A stretch of 64,000 bases of DNA from assembly GCF_014356525.2 (NCBI RefSeq), contig NC_052511.1:34230687-34294686 (forward strand). Direction: 5' to 3'. This document shows positions 1 through 9,286 of this stretch, piece by piece. Position numbers and translations under genes: made by a program. This DNA comes from Nilaparvata lugens (lineage: Eukaryota; Arthropoda; Insecta; Hemiptera; Delphacidae). The notes below the pieces were generated by a model. The model did not search any database. It was not told where the DNA came from and saw nothing but the letters and a program-made list of their open reading frames with translations. Position 1 is the stretch's first letter. The number at the start of each line of letters is the position of its first letter.

Positions 1-664
1 AAAGTCATTTTTAGGGGGCATTAAATGGGATATACTTCGTATTCAAATAGGCAAACAAACTTGTCATAATATTCCAACTGGAATAATTTTTCATTCTATA
101 ATCAACAGTTTAACCCTGTAGCCCTGAATCTTCATAGAGTTTTTTGGCAAGCTGATTTTCTGTGTGCTTAGCCTTGCCCTGATGCTAACTGGAACAGTAG
201 AAGGCTGAGTCGGGATTATTTTCAGAAGGGTTGAGCTGGAAACAAATTAATAATCCAGACAAAGGATTAAAGTATCGATGCGTCATTCCGCATCACTGAC
301 TGGAAGACTTTTCCAATAATCGAATCAGCTACCCATTCTCCCCCTTCACATGCCTTCTCATTATTAAAAAGTCGTCACTTATCCTGCGAAGCGTGTTCTG
401 GAAATAAACAACAGAATATTATTGTGTTCATCATCTCAGAGTATCAATTTTTCCACTCTTTTTGACTGGAGTTGAATTTGAAACAAGATAAGCAATATTA
501 ATGAATGAGTTTTGACTGGATCAATTATTATAATTTCGTTTAGATAATATTCTGTTTCTGATTCACTCTTCTTTTGAAACATTACAGAATTCAGGAAACT
601 GGGATAATGATATCTTTCATAAGAATGATTTTGAATGAGAGTTAATTCATTTCCTACCTTATAA
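1..664. other. Spacer without recognisable gene
   Basis: AT-rich sequence with stops in all frames. No RNA gene, TIR or LINE motif was recognised. It probably holds the flank into which LINE-A inserted, or a decayed 5' part of LINE-A beyond recognition. Confidence 0.5.
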
Positions 665-671
665 TGTAGAT

Positions 672-1332
672 TTGATAAACAAATACAAAACTTATAGAAA
701 CGCATTAAATAGTATAATAAGCAGAACGAAAGAAGTATATCACAAAACCAAAATTGAAGCGTGTAATAATAATAGTCCAATACTTTGGAGATATATAAAT
801 GAAGCCATTGGTGAAGATAAAAAGGATGGTTGCAAAATTGGAGTTGACGCCGCTAATTTGAATGATTTCTTCACAAATGTGGGATCAAGGCAGGCCCAAA
901 AGGTTAGGAATAATCTCACAAGCTTCCATAACAATGATATCACACCTGTTTTGATTTTTTTCCTAAAACCCACAAATTTCAATGAGGTTGAATCTAAAAT
1001 TAAGGAACTAAAAATTAATACTATTATTTTTTATGAATGTTTTGAGCAAGGCTACTTTCCTAAATATTCCAAAAAAGCCAAAATAAAACCGCTTTTCAAA
1101 CAAGGTGATCCCTCAGACCCAAGTAACAGACCCAAGTAGATCAATTAGTCTTATCAGTAATTTAGCAAAAATTTTTGAAAAAATCATTAATAAAAGACTT
1201 GTGATGTTCTTGAATAAGCATAATATAATAAATAATAGTCAATATGGCTTTCAAACATGTAAAAATACCGAAGATGCTTCAATTGAATTTACTAATACCG
1301 TCTCCCAGAACCTCAATATTCTAATCTAAAAA
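672..1332 (+). pseudogene. LINE-A reverse transcriptase, segment 1 (pre-RT linker and fingers)
   Basis: An open stretch from 672 to 1139 encodes a linker typical of Jockey/CR1 ORF2 (INKYKTYRNALNS, then NDFFTNVG) and the start of the RT (KIKPLFKQGDPSDPSN). A shift near 1130 moves the frame, and 1105-1329 continues with SLISNLAKIFEKIINKR and NSQYGF, the conserved RT block before the catalytic core. The part between KELKINT and IIFYECFEQGYF is shorter than usual, which suggests an internal deletion. The segment stops where the 883-bp repeat begins. It is non-functional. The start at 672 is only the first in-frame ATG, not a genuine protein start. Confidence 0.7.
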
Positions 1333-2016
1333 TCTGGTGTGGTGCACTCACACAACTTTCCTTGCCGTTATGAAAATTGATCAAATGACGATAGTGTTCC
1401 CGCGCATCATAAGTCTACTTTTCCAAGATTTGAGCCAGCTGGTGACAGGACAATAACGCTGCAGATAGGTACACAAAGTCTGCTATCTCTTCATAGTGAA
1501 TGATTTAATAGAATCAACAACAGTAGTTGCCAACAGTTTGCAATTGAATAATCTTATTTTCTCGAATTTCGAGCTTATTTTCAATTTTAGGTGAAAATGT
1601 TACTGAACACTAATTGTAGAGATTAAGCTCAATCTTTTCCACCTAGAATTTTTTGTTTAATTTGTATCTGAAGCCTGATAATTGGGAATCTAAAATCAAA
1701 CTTTGCATAGATGGTGCAGTGCTCCTCAAATTTTTACAGATATGGGACTTGTGACAGTTGATAAAGCTTGTCAATGACTTTTCTAGGTATGAATTTGATC
1801 AAAATCGTTGGAGCCGTTTTCGAGAAAATCGCGAAAAACCTGTTTTTGACAACATTTTCGCCATTTTAGCCGCCATCTTGGATTGCATTTGATCGAGAAT
1901 GTTCGTGTCGGATCCTTATAGTGTGAGGGCCTTAAGTTCCAAATTCCAAGTCATTCCGTTAATTGGGAGATGAGATATCGTGTACACAGATACACATACA
2001 CTCATACACACACACA

Positions 2017-2068
<52 letters not shown>

Positions 2069-2215
2069 GACCAATACCCAGAAACCACTTTTTTGGACTC
2101 AGGGGACCTTCAAATGTATAGAAATTTAGAAATTAATTATTTTTAATTTTTTTTATTCTTAATTTTTTTCGGAAAGCAATACTTTCCTTACCTATGGTAA
2201 TAGGGCAAGGAAAGT
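1333..2215 (+). mobile_element. 883-bp repeat (family X) inserted in LINE-A
   Basis: The unit begins TCTGGTGTGG and ends CAAGGAAAGT. The motif ACTTTCCTTGCC lies about 20 bases inside the left end, and its reverse complement lies at the extreme right end, so the inverted repeats are offset. AAAAA lies on both sides (1328-1332 and 2216-2220), and removing the element joins the LINE-A reading. The interior has a CA-rich microsatellite and no ORF. Reverse-orientation relatives lie at 48427-49297, 50591-51508, 54311-55175 and 56470-57389. The class is unknown; it is a non-autonomous MITE-like repeat. Confidence 0.8.
2005..2065. repeat. (CA)n microsatellite inside family X repeat
   Basis: An almost pure CA run preceded by imperfect CATACACTCA-type units. 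The same position in the reverse-oriented copies holds (TG)n, so the microsatellite is an inherited part of the element that varies in length between copies. Confidence 0.9.
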
Positions 2216-2220
2216 AAAAA

Positions 2221-2838
2221 CCATTGCTGTTCTATTAGATATAAAAAAAGATTTCGATACCATCCCTCATGTTTCTCTTTTTGATAAACTTCAAATATAT
2301 GGCTTTAGGGGAGTTTTCCTCGTCCTTATTCAGAGCTACTTGTCTGATAGAACGCAATCCCTATCTGTAAATAATGAAACTAATACCACAGAACACACCC
2401 CTTATGGCCTCCCTCAGGGCACTGTTTTATCGCCATTACTTTTCATAATTTATGTAAATTATCTATTAAGATTAAAACTTAAAAACTCAACCATAATATC
2501 CTTTGCTGATGATACAGCAGCTATTCTCTCAAGAAGAACGTGGGCTGAGGTTCATGAAGTTACAGAGCAAAACTGCTTGAGCATAAAAAAGTGAATAGAT
2601 AAAAATACTTTGAGCTTAAACATACAAAAAACCAACTATATTACCTTTTCTTTCAATAAATTAGGACAGCCAGACAGATAATTAAACTTGAAACTCCATT
2701 CAAATTGCAACCTTGACCCCAACTCCTGCACTTGTCCTATCAATAGTAAAGTTAAAAATTGTAAATATCTAGGTATCTATATAGATGAGAGCCTGAAATG
2801 GGATATCCATATTAAATTTATTTGCAGAAGGATGAAAT
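2221..2838 (+). pseudogene. LINE-A reverse transcriptase, segment 2 (catalytic core)
   Basis: It starts with AVLLDIKKDFDTI, the first catalytic RT motif. SDRTQSLSV, GLPQGTVLSPLLF and SFADDTAAIL (second catalytic motif, FADD variant) follow, then KNCKYLGIYIDESLKWD in the thumb. Stop codons after SIKK (near 2592) and near 2680 break the frame. The reading ends in RRMK, at the target-site duplication shared with 5906-5918, where LINE-B has inserted. It is a decayed RT core. Confidence 0.8.
2826..2838 (+). repeat. Left 13-bp target-site duplication of LINE-B
   Basis: AGAAGGATGAAAT is repeated exactly at 5906-5918. The two copies bracket LINE-B, and the LINE-A reading (RRMK) resumes after the right copy. 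This is direct evidence for the insertion point. Confidence 0.9.
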
Positions 2839-3031
2839 TCCAAGCTGTGTGCCATTCTTTCTCTCTATTTTCTATCTATCGGCCTTACTTGGCCATATTC
2901 CTCTTTATTCTTCTTTTTCACTTTTATTCTCCTCTTAAAATAGAGGACTGGTCCTCCAGGTTGGGGGTTGAGGCTTTGGGTTTGCAGCCCACTCCTCGCA
3001 AATACGTCGAAACGCAAAAAATTCAACACAT

Positions 3032-4033
3032 ATGCCTCGGAATGGGACTGGAATTAACGGAAAATCAACACGGACTCAGAAAAATGTCATGAATTTTGGA
3101 TGCTGGAATGTTCAGGGTTTTGCTACGAAGGAAATGGAAGTCTATGGAGAATTGGAAAAATCAAGGATGGATGTCGTGGTATTGTCTGAAACAAAGAAAA
3201 AAGGAAGGGGAAATGAGATAAAAGGTGAATACACGGTATTCTATAGTGGTGTGGACAAAGATAGAAGAGCTAAAGCAGGAGTGGCCATAGCTGTTCATAA
3301 GCGACTTGAAAAGAGAGTGACAAACTATGACCCAATAAGTGAAAGACTCATTACAGTGAATATGAAGTATGCAGGGAGGTTAGTGACATTAATAGGTGTT
3401 TATGCGCCAAATGAGGATGCCGAATCTCAGGTGAAGGATGATTTTTATGAATCATTCTCTGCAGTTCTAGAAGCAGTAAACAGAAACAAGGAGATTATTG
3501 TATTGGGAGATTTTAATGCTAGAGTAGGTTGCAAAACCGGAGATTGGGTTGTGGGACAGTATGGCGAGAATACATTGAATGAAAATGGGCAACGTCTAAT
3601 CGATTTATGCACTCAATTCTCCCTGAGAATCATGAATGGCTTTTTTCAACACAAAAATATACACAAATACACTTGGATTCAACCAACAAGACACTTGAAA
3701 ACAGTAATAGATTATATCCTGATGAAAGTAGGGTCACATATAAAAGTAAAGGATGTTTGTGTGTACAGAGGAGCAACCTGTGGATCAGATCATTTCCTTG
3801 TAAAAGGCAAATTTCTCATAGTGCCTGCCCCTCAAAGAGATAGCGGTGACGATAGTTGAGACGAAAGTAGATATAAGGCTGACAATCCAAAATATAATTT
3901 GGAGAGTTTCAATAATGATTCAACTGACTTTCTCTACAAGTTGAGGCTAGCAGGCAAAATACAACATGAGAATCAGACAGAAATAGAGGTGGAGGAAATG
4001 TAAAAGAAGATAAAGGGAGATAAAGGGAAGATA
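3032..4033 (+). pseudogene. LINE-B endonuclease domain (APE-like)
   Basis: The frame opens at the ATG at 3032 and runs to a TGA at about 3858-3860; a second in-frame stop lies near 4001. It encodes an exonuclease-endonuclease-phosphatase fold: NFGCWNVQGF (substrate Asn), LSETKKKGRG (catalytic Glu), IGVYAPNED, VLGDFNARVG (Asp and Asn), TWIQPTR, VIDYILM and CGSDHFLV (terminal Asp-His). All main catalytic residues are present, so this half decayed late. The enzyme would nick target DNA to prime reverse transcription. The same frame resumes at 4037, so the original protein was one ORF broken by stops. Confidence 0.8.
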
Positions 4034-4036
4034 AAG

Positions 4037-5840
4037 TTGCATCAAGCAGCATTAGAAGCTGTGGGAGAGGTGGAAAGCAAGGGATCATACAAAAACTCAT
4101 ATTGGTGGGATGAAAATCTAAAGTCGCCAATTAAGGAGAAGGAGACGTTGTATCAGAGATGGCTAACAACACATGATCCCGAAGACAGAAAGGCATATTT
4201 GAGACATTATTACCTTGTTAAGAAAGAGGTGAAGAAGGCGAAAAACAGATTTTGGGAACTAAAGTGTTATGAAATCGAAAATATGTCAGGTAGTTCAAAG
4301 TCTAGAGAAGCGTGGAAAACTATCAGGGGGCTGAGAGAGGATCGTAAAGAAAGAAGGCGAATACAGGTTATTGATTCAACAACATGGAAGGACTATTATC
4401 GGGATCTTTTGACGGAAAAAAGACCAATATTTCAAGAAGTTGAATATTGTCATGAAGAGGAAGACCATCCTATGCCAGAAATATCTCTGGAAGAAGTGGG
4501 AAAAGCCTTGCAGGGAATGAAAAAAAAACAAAGCAGCGGGTCCTGGAGGTTTACCTATAGAATTGCTGAAATTTGCTCCAAGCGGCATTTTAGAATACCT
4601 GACAAAGTTGTTCAATCAATGTATTTCCACAACAACGGTGCCTAGAGAGTGGAAAGAGGCTTGGATCACATCAATATACAAGAAAGGGAACAGAGCCGAG
4701 TGTTCAAATTACAGAGGGATAAGCATAACAGCAGCTATGGGTAGGCTGTACGGACGTGTTTTGAAACAAAGACTTGAACTGGAAATGAGGGAAATAGAAG
4801 AGCAAAGTGGTTTCCGTGCTGGTCGATCATGCACTGATAACCAACCTATTCTGTATCAAACATCTGATGGAGAAAAAATTACAGAGAGGAAGAGAACTTC
4901 ATGTTTTGTTTTTGGATCTGAAAAAAGCCTATGATAGTGTTCCAGTGAATAAGATATGGGGAGCTCTCAAAAAAGCGAGAATTAGTACTCCCCTCATCAA
5001 TGCCATAAAAACTCTTTAAAAGGATAGCAGTAGCAGGATAAAGATTGGAAACCAGCTGTCAGAAGAGTTTACTGTAAATGAAGGCCTTAGACAAGGTTGC
5101 CCCATCTCACCCACGCTTTTCAAGATATACGTAAGCCAAGCCTTGGAGGTGTGGTCACACAAGTGTAGAAGTATGGGTGTACTACTAAATGAAGAAAATA
5201 TATATACTCTACTATTTGCAGATGACCAGGTCCTCCTATCGCAATATATGGTGGTTGGAGGAGAAGGAAATTCATTGAACATTGACGACACACGGAAATT
5301 GCAAATGTCAAAGAATGCCGGTACTTAGGTATGACAATGAAAGATGATGGACGGGGTGAGAGAGAGATTGCAAAGGGGAGAGTTTTAACCAGGAAGCTAC
5401 ATTCAATACTTTGGACGGATGATATATCTGAAAGAGTAAAGAAACAGGTTTTCAAAACAATTGTGATGAGCTGTGAAACTTATGGGGCGGAAGTATGGAC
5501 ATTAACCAAGAGACTAAAACAAAGATTATTGGCTATGGAGATGAATTACTGGAGAAGATGTTGCCAGCTGACCTTGAGAGATAGGGTGAGAAATGAGGTT
5601 ATAAGGGAGAAAATGAAATTGGACAGGTCAGTGGTGGATGAGGTGGAGGAAAAACAACTGCAGTGGTACGGACATCTCAGAAGAATGAGCCCCAGTCGCA
5701 TACCAAGGAAGGTATATGAGTGGATTCTGGCTGAGAGGAGGAAACGAGGACGACCACGAACGGTTTGGCAGCAAAACATAGAAGAGGCCATGGAGAGCAG
5801 GGGCATCCAACAAGACGTATGGAGAGATAGAGGCAGATAG
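4037..5840 (+). pseudogene. LINE-B reverse transcriptase and C-terminal domain
   Basis: A linker (4037-4530) leads into the RT in the same frame as the endonuclease. A one-base shift near 4535 moves reading to the frame with PREWKEAWITSIYKKGN, NYRGISI and EQSGFRAGRS. Another shift near 4845 leads to VLFLDLKKAYDSV. A TAA at 5017-5019 precedes GLRQGCPISPTLF and LLFADDQVLL. A deletion follows FADD, and from 5331 a third frame encodes the thumb and the GHLRRMSPSRIPRKV/RKRGRPRTVW tail, ending at 5840. The two Asp motifs are readable, but at least three frameshifts and one stop make it a pseudogene. Confidence 0.8.
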
Positions 5841-5905
5841 CGTGTTGAGTGCGGGAACCGGCCGGGAAGGCTGTAAAAGCCCGCGTATTAGGTATTAGGT
5901 TAGGT

Positions 5906-5918
5906 AGAAGGATGAAAT
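5906..5918 (+). repeat. Right 13-bp target-site duplication of LINE-B
   Basis: Exact second copy of the 13-mer at 2826-2838, directly after the TTAGG-like 3' end of LINE-B. LINE-A coding (YLSYKFYAARKILN) continues after it. Confidence 0.9.
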
Positions 5919-6440
5919 ACCTCTCTTACAAATTTTATGCAGCTAGAAAAATTCTGAATCCAACTCATCTTAAAATGCTTTATTTGGCTATAGTACAGTC
6001 GATAATGCAATACGGAGTAGCATTATTTGGGGGGAGGGTCTTATAATTCCCATTTGGAAGAACTGTTCATAATGCAGAAATTGATAATTGAATCTATTTT
6101 AAATAAACCCACATTTTTCCCGTCTGACCTTATATTCGAGGAATTCAAGGTTTTGACAGACAGTTATACGTTGAAAATGTAATTAAATATTTGATAAAAA
6201 ATAGAAGCAATTTTCCATGCACCAACAACTCATTAAATAGACATTACCGCTTGAGACCTACTTCAAATGAGTATTTGATATATAATACTAATTTTGAAAC
6301 AATTAGATGGCAATTTATTTATTCAAGTACTATAATAATCAATAGAATTCCGGATCATCTCAACAATGCTAAAATTACAAAGAAAATGAAGCAGGAAATC
6401 ATTAATTGGATGAAAAGCAATTATTTTTCCAATCTTTAAA
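5919..6440 (+). pseudogene. LINE-A reverse transcriptase, segment 3 (C-terminus)
   Basis: KMLYLAIVQSIMQYGVALFGG is the standard C-terminal RT block of Jockey/CR1-type ORF2 (a 'YYALVQSILSYGI.WG' type motif). A frameshift after about 6045 is followed, from 6191 to 6439, by RPTSNEYLIYN, TIIINRIPDHL and a final TAA. That is the natural C-terminus of such proteins. It connects across LINE-B to segment 2. Confidence 0.7.
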
Positions 6441-6620
6441 TTACTGTAACCGTTTCCTGGATCGTTAATTCACATCCTATCTTCCCCTCCCTCAGCCATG
6501 CCTATCTACCTACCTTCTTCCACTTCCCTATCACACACCTTCCCTTCCAGTTATTATCCACAACTCAACATTTAGCTTCATACAAGAACATGCTACAATA
6601 AGTATGAACAGTTATTGAAC

Positions 6621-6953
6621 ATGCCTAGACATTTTGTTGTCACTGGATCTGGATGTAAATCGAACTTTTATAGAAAAACCCTATTGGTAACAGTATTTAC
6701 TTTTACCAAAGATAAAGAGCTGTGGAAAAAGTGGACAAGGTGTATCCATAGGGAAGATTATAAAGTCACTAACAATTCGGATGTGTGTACCAATCATTTT
6801 AGAGCATAAGACATTATTAAAGAAGACAAGTTTTTGTGGGAAGATGGTTCTCATGTGACTGTTCTAAGAAATAAAGTAAAACTATGTGATGGTGCCTTCC
6901 TTACAATTTTTCCAAATCAGCCTTCTTACAACACAATATTAAATAGTGTGTAA
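6621..6953 (+). pseudogene. THAP-type zinc-finger remnant
   Basis: From the ATG at 6621 the frame reads MPRHF, SGCKSNF, VFTFTKDKELWKKW and VCTNHF, which is the THAP layout (C2-CH zinc ligands, an FP-like element, and Trp and His-Phe landmarks). A TAA at 6807-6809 interrupts it. The same frame then continues to 6953 with VPRNK-like and TIFPNQPSY, the usual end of this domain. The first Cys of the C2CH set appears replaced by Phe (HF where HC is usual). GTGTAAAG at the end could be a splice donor. THAP domains occur in P-element-type transposases and in host DNA-binding proteins; the source cannot be told from this piece. Confidence 0.6.
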
Positions 6954-8267
6954 AGGTATTGGGCAATATATTTCTAAACAATATGATGTGATATATTGCC
7001 ATCCGTGTTGGGTGACATTCTTATATGAAATTGTTTTTCTTATATATACCAGTGTAGCTGTTAATATCCTTAGCTTGCAAATAAATTTGCAAAAAGTTAT
7101 GGCCGCGAATATACTGGGGTCAGACCACAGCTCTAGCTCAGTAGTAGAAGCATGAATACTCTCAATGTAATGAATCACCATGGGTTTCAATAACTGATTA
7201 TTAACAATTCTTACCGCTGCTCTCTTGAAGATATAAAAGATTACCAATAAGGAAATCAAAAAGATAGTTAGTGACTGATTATCGGTAACCGTATATTCAA
7301 TCGAGAATAATGAAAATCAACTATTATTTTTCTAGTTGATCCTTAATACGCTCGTCATGAATACAGGTATGCACTAATTTATCCTTTCGGAATTCCTTGA
7401 GACTTACAATGCCAGTTCTTGAAGTTCTCTGGATCCTTATATGATATATTGTAGACTTATTAATATAAATATCAGTAAGATTTTGCTGGCTGAATAGTAT
7501 GACTATCATCAAAGGATGATAAGTAATAAGTGCTCTGAATAAGATCAATATTATTAATTCACTAATTATATATGCTGCAAAATAAGAATGCTTGGTACCA
7601 AGACAGCTCAAACTGTATATCACGAGATGAATTAGGGAAATAATGAAAACTTCTAGAATCTTGTATGCTGACATAAAACACAAAATATATTCCCATAAAA
7701 TAACATTAACAAAAAATAATTCTTTATAAATATAATTTTCTTTGAATAAATAAATTCTCTAATATTTTAATAATTATCACAGTAATTGTTAACATTCACA
7801 ATATTGTGAACTGTAAAAAATATATATTTATTTATTAATACTGATATGTGGAGCTTCAGGTCGAATCAGAATTTAACAAATTGGAACCTGTTCAGTCCAT
7901 AGATTCGATGGAACGGAGTTGAGTTGGAAGCTTTGAGCAGGACTGTTGTGCTTGTGAACGCTCCACTTTGTTTTGCTGTAATAGCTAGTTAATGTCGATT
8001 TTGGAGATTCAATTTTGTAGCAGTAGGAAAGTATATGTTTGTGATACAGTGTACAAGTTTCCAGGGCAATCCAAACTGTTAATATTCTGATTTCTTAGCA
8101 AATATTGTTGTGAAAAGTTTAGGTTAGAATTGAAAGTCAAGCAGGATTCGAACAGCGGGACGTGGTGCGGGGTGGAGGTAACGGTTTTCGGACGTCTGAT
8201 AGCGATAAGTACAACTGTGTTATCTACCTCAACTATATAGATCATCATTGATTTCTGCAATAGCTGA
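6954..8267. other. Spacer without recognisable gene
   Basis: AT-rich DNA with only short open frames lacking known motifs. The last 400 bases (about 7850-8267) are less AT-rich and may include the 5' end of LINE-C, but no boundary or target duplication was found. Confidence 0.4.
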
Positions 8268-8406
8268 ACTCAGTTAGTCCTGCCTGTATATATATTTATT
8301 TATTCAGATACCGTGGAATTCGAATAGCTAAGCCAGTCTTGCTGTTAAATACACTGAATACTGTTTACTTTCACTTCTGAGTTCTGGAAACAAAAATCCA
8401 ATTATA

Positions 8407-9207
8407 ATGTCGTTGAATGCTGATAGCTTAAAAGTAATTCTAGAGGAATTTAAATCCGAAATTCTTAAAAACACAGCAAATATCATAAAACAAGAAATAA
8501 ATTCTCTTAATTTATCATCAATTATTTCGGAACAAAATAACAAAATTGAAGAACTTGGTAAACAAAATGAAAAATTAAGACAAGAGCTACAGAAGCAAAA
8601 TAGCCTAATAAATAATATTAAAAGGGAGAATAACCTAATGTTCTATGGAGTAATGGAGCCTTCTGATGAGAATGAAGATCAGGTCATGAACAGGATCCTG
8701 CAAATATGCAATGAAACAATAGCGGTAAAAGTTGATGCAAATGATGTGAATTTTGTCAGAAGAGTGGGAAATAAGACAGACTCTAGTGTTCGCCCTATTA
8801 TTTTCTCTCTAACTTCAGGATTTAAGAAAACCAGCATTTTGAGGAATTGTGGTAGGCTGAAAAACACGAAAATTTTTGTTGCACAGGATATGGATAGGAA
8901 ATCAAGACAAAGACGTAAGGAGCTGAACGAGATTCGAAAACGACTAGTCAAAAATAATCATAGCGCTAAAATGAGAATGAATGGCTTAGAGATAGATGGG
9001 AAGTTTGTTAGATATGATGATTTGATTCAGGAGCACTACATGGAATCGGAATCCGGAGGAAATCTACAAGTGGAGTCGAATAAAAAGAAGAGGAAAGGTG
9101 AAACCCTTCAAAGGCAGATAAGGAAAACTACCCCAAATCAATCACGAAATAACTCTGATATTACACAATTTTTTCGTCCCTCAGGTCCAGACAGTAATAT
9201 TGCATAA
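8407..9207 (+). CDS. LINE-C ORF1, RNA-binding nucleic-acid chaperone-like protein
   Basis: 266 codons from the ATG at 8407. Residues about 1-75 are charged and Asn/Gln/Leu-rich with heptad-like spacing (EQNNKIEELGKQNEKL), a likely coiled coil for oligomerisation. Residues about 76-190 (RENNLMFYGVMEP, FVRRVGNKT, SVRPIIFSL, KIFVAQDM) match the RRM-like core of LINE-1-type ORF1 proteins (the 'transposase 22' family). The C-terminus is basic (KKKRKGETLQRQIRK). Such proteins bind the element RNA and form the ribonucleoprotein with ORF2. No zinc finger is seen. The stop TAA is at 9205-9207. The function is inferred from position and fold resemblance. Confidence 0.75.
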   Translation: MSLNADSLKVILEEFKSEILKNTANIIKQEINSLNLSSIISEQNNKIEELGKQNEKLRQELQKQNSLINNIKRENNLMFYGVMEPSDENEDQVMNRILQICNETIAVKVDANDVNFVRRVGNKTDSSVRPIIFSLTSGFKKTSILRNCGRLKNTKIFVAQDMDRKSRQRRKELNEIRKRLVKNNHSAKMRMNGLEIDGKFVRYDDLIQEHYMESESGGNLQVESNKKKRKGETLQRQIRKTTPNQSRNNSDITQFFRPSGPDSNIA

Positions 9208-9286
9208 TGATGAATCTGAAAATAGCAGCCCTACGCACAAAATTATAAGGAATAGTTCTACAAATGCTAATGATGAGAAGTCTGAT

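Larger units (their letters stand above)
2839..5905 (+). mobile_element. LINE-B: RTE/CFDP2-like non-LTR element nested in LINE-A
   Basis: A 3,067-bp insertion bounded by 13-bp direct repeats. It has a short 5' leader, an apurinic-type endonuclease, a reverse transcriptase and a C-terminal block (RIPRKVYEW, then RRKRGRPRTVW) of the kind found in RTE/BovB-type proteins often annotated as craniofacial development protein 2-like. The 3' end carries a short TTAGGTA-like repetition (TATTAGGTATTAGGTTAGG). The element looks nearly full length but is dead through stops and frameshifts. The clade assignment is by recognition, not a tree. Confidence 0.8.
665..6600 (+). mobile_element. LINE-A: decayed Jockey/CR1-like non-LTR element carrying two nested insertions
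   Basis: Three collinear pieces (about 665-1332, 2216-2838, 5906-6440) encode successive parts of one reverse transcriptase. They are separated by an 883-bp repeat and by the RTE-like LINE-B. Removing both insertions restores RT order: fingers, the xxDxxKxxFD motif, PQGT, FADD, thumb and C-terminus. The 5' part with the endonuclease is not visible, so the copy is 5'-truncated or very decayed. The 3' limit is uncertain; 6440-6600 looks like 3' untranslated sequence. The clade is inferred from motifs such as PISLLSN-like and FADD, resembling LINE-D further along. Confidence 0.75.
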
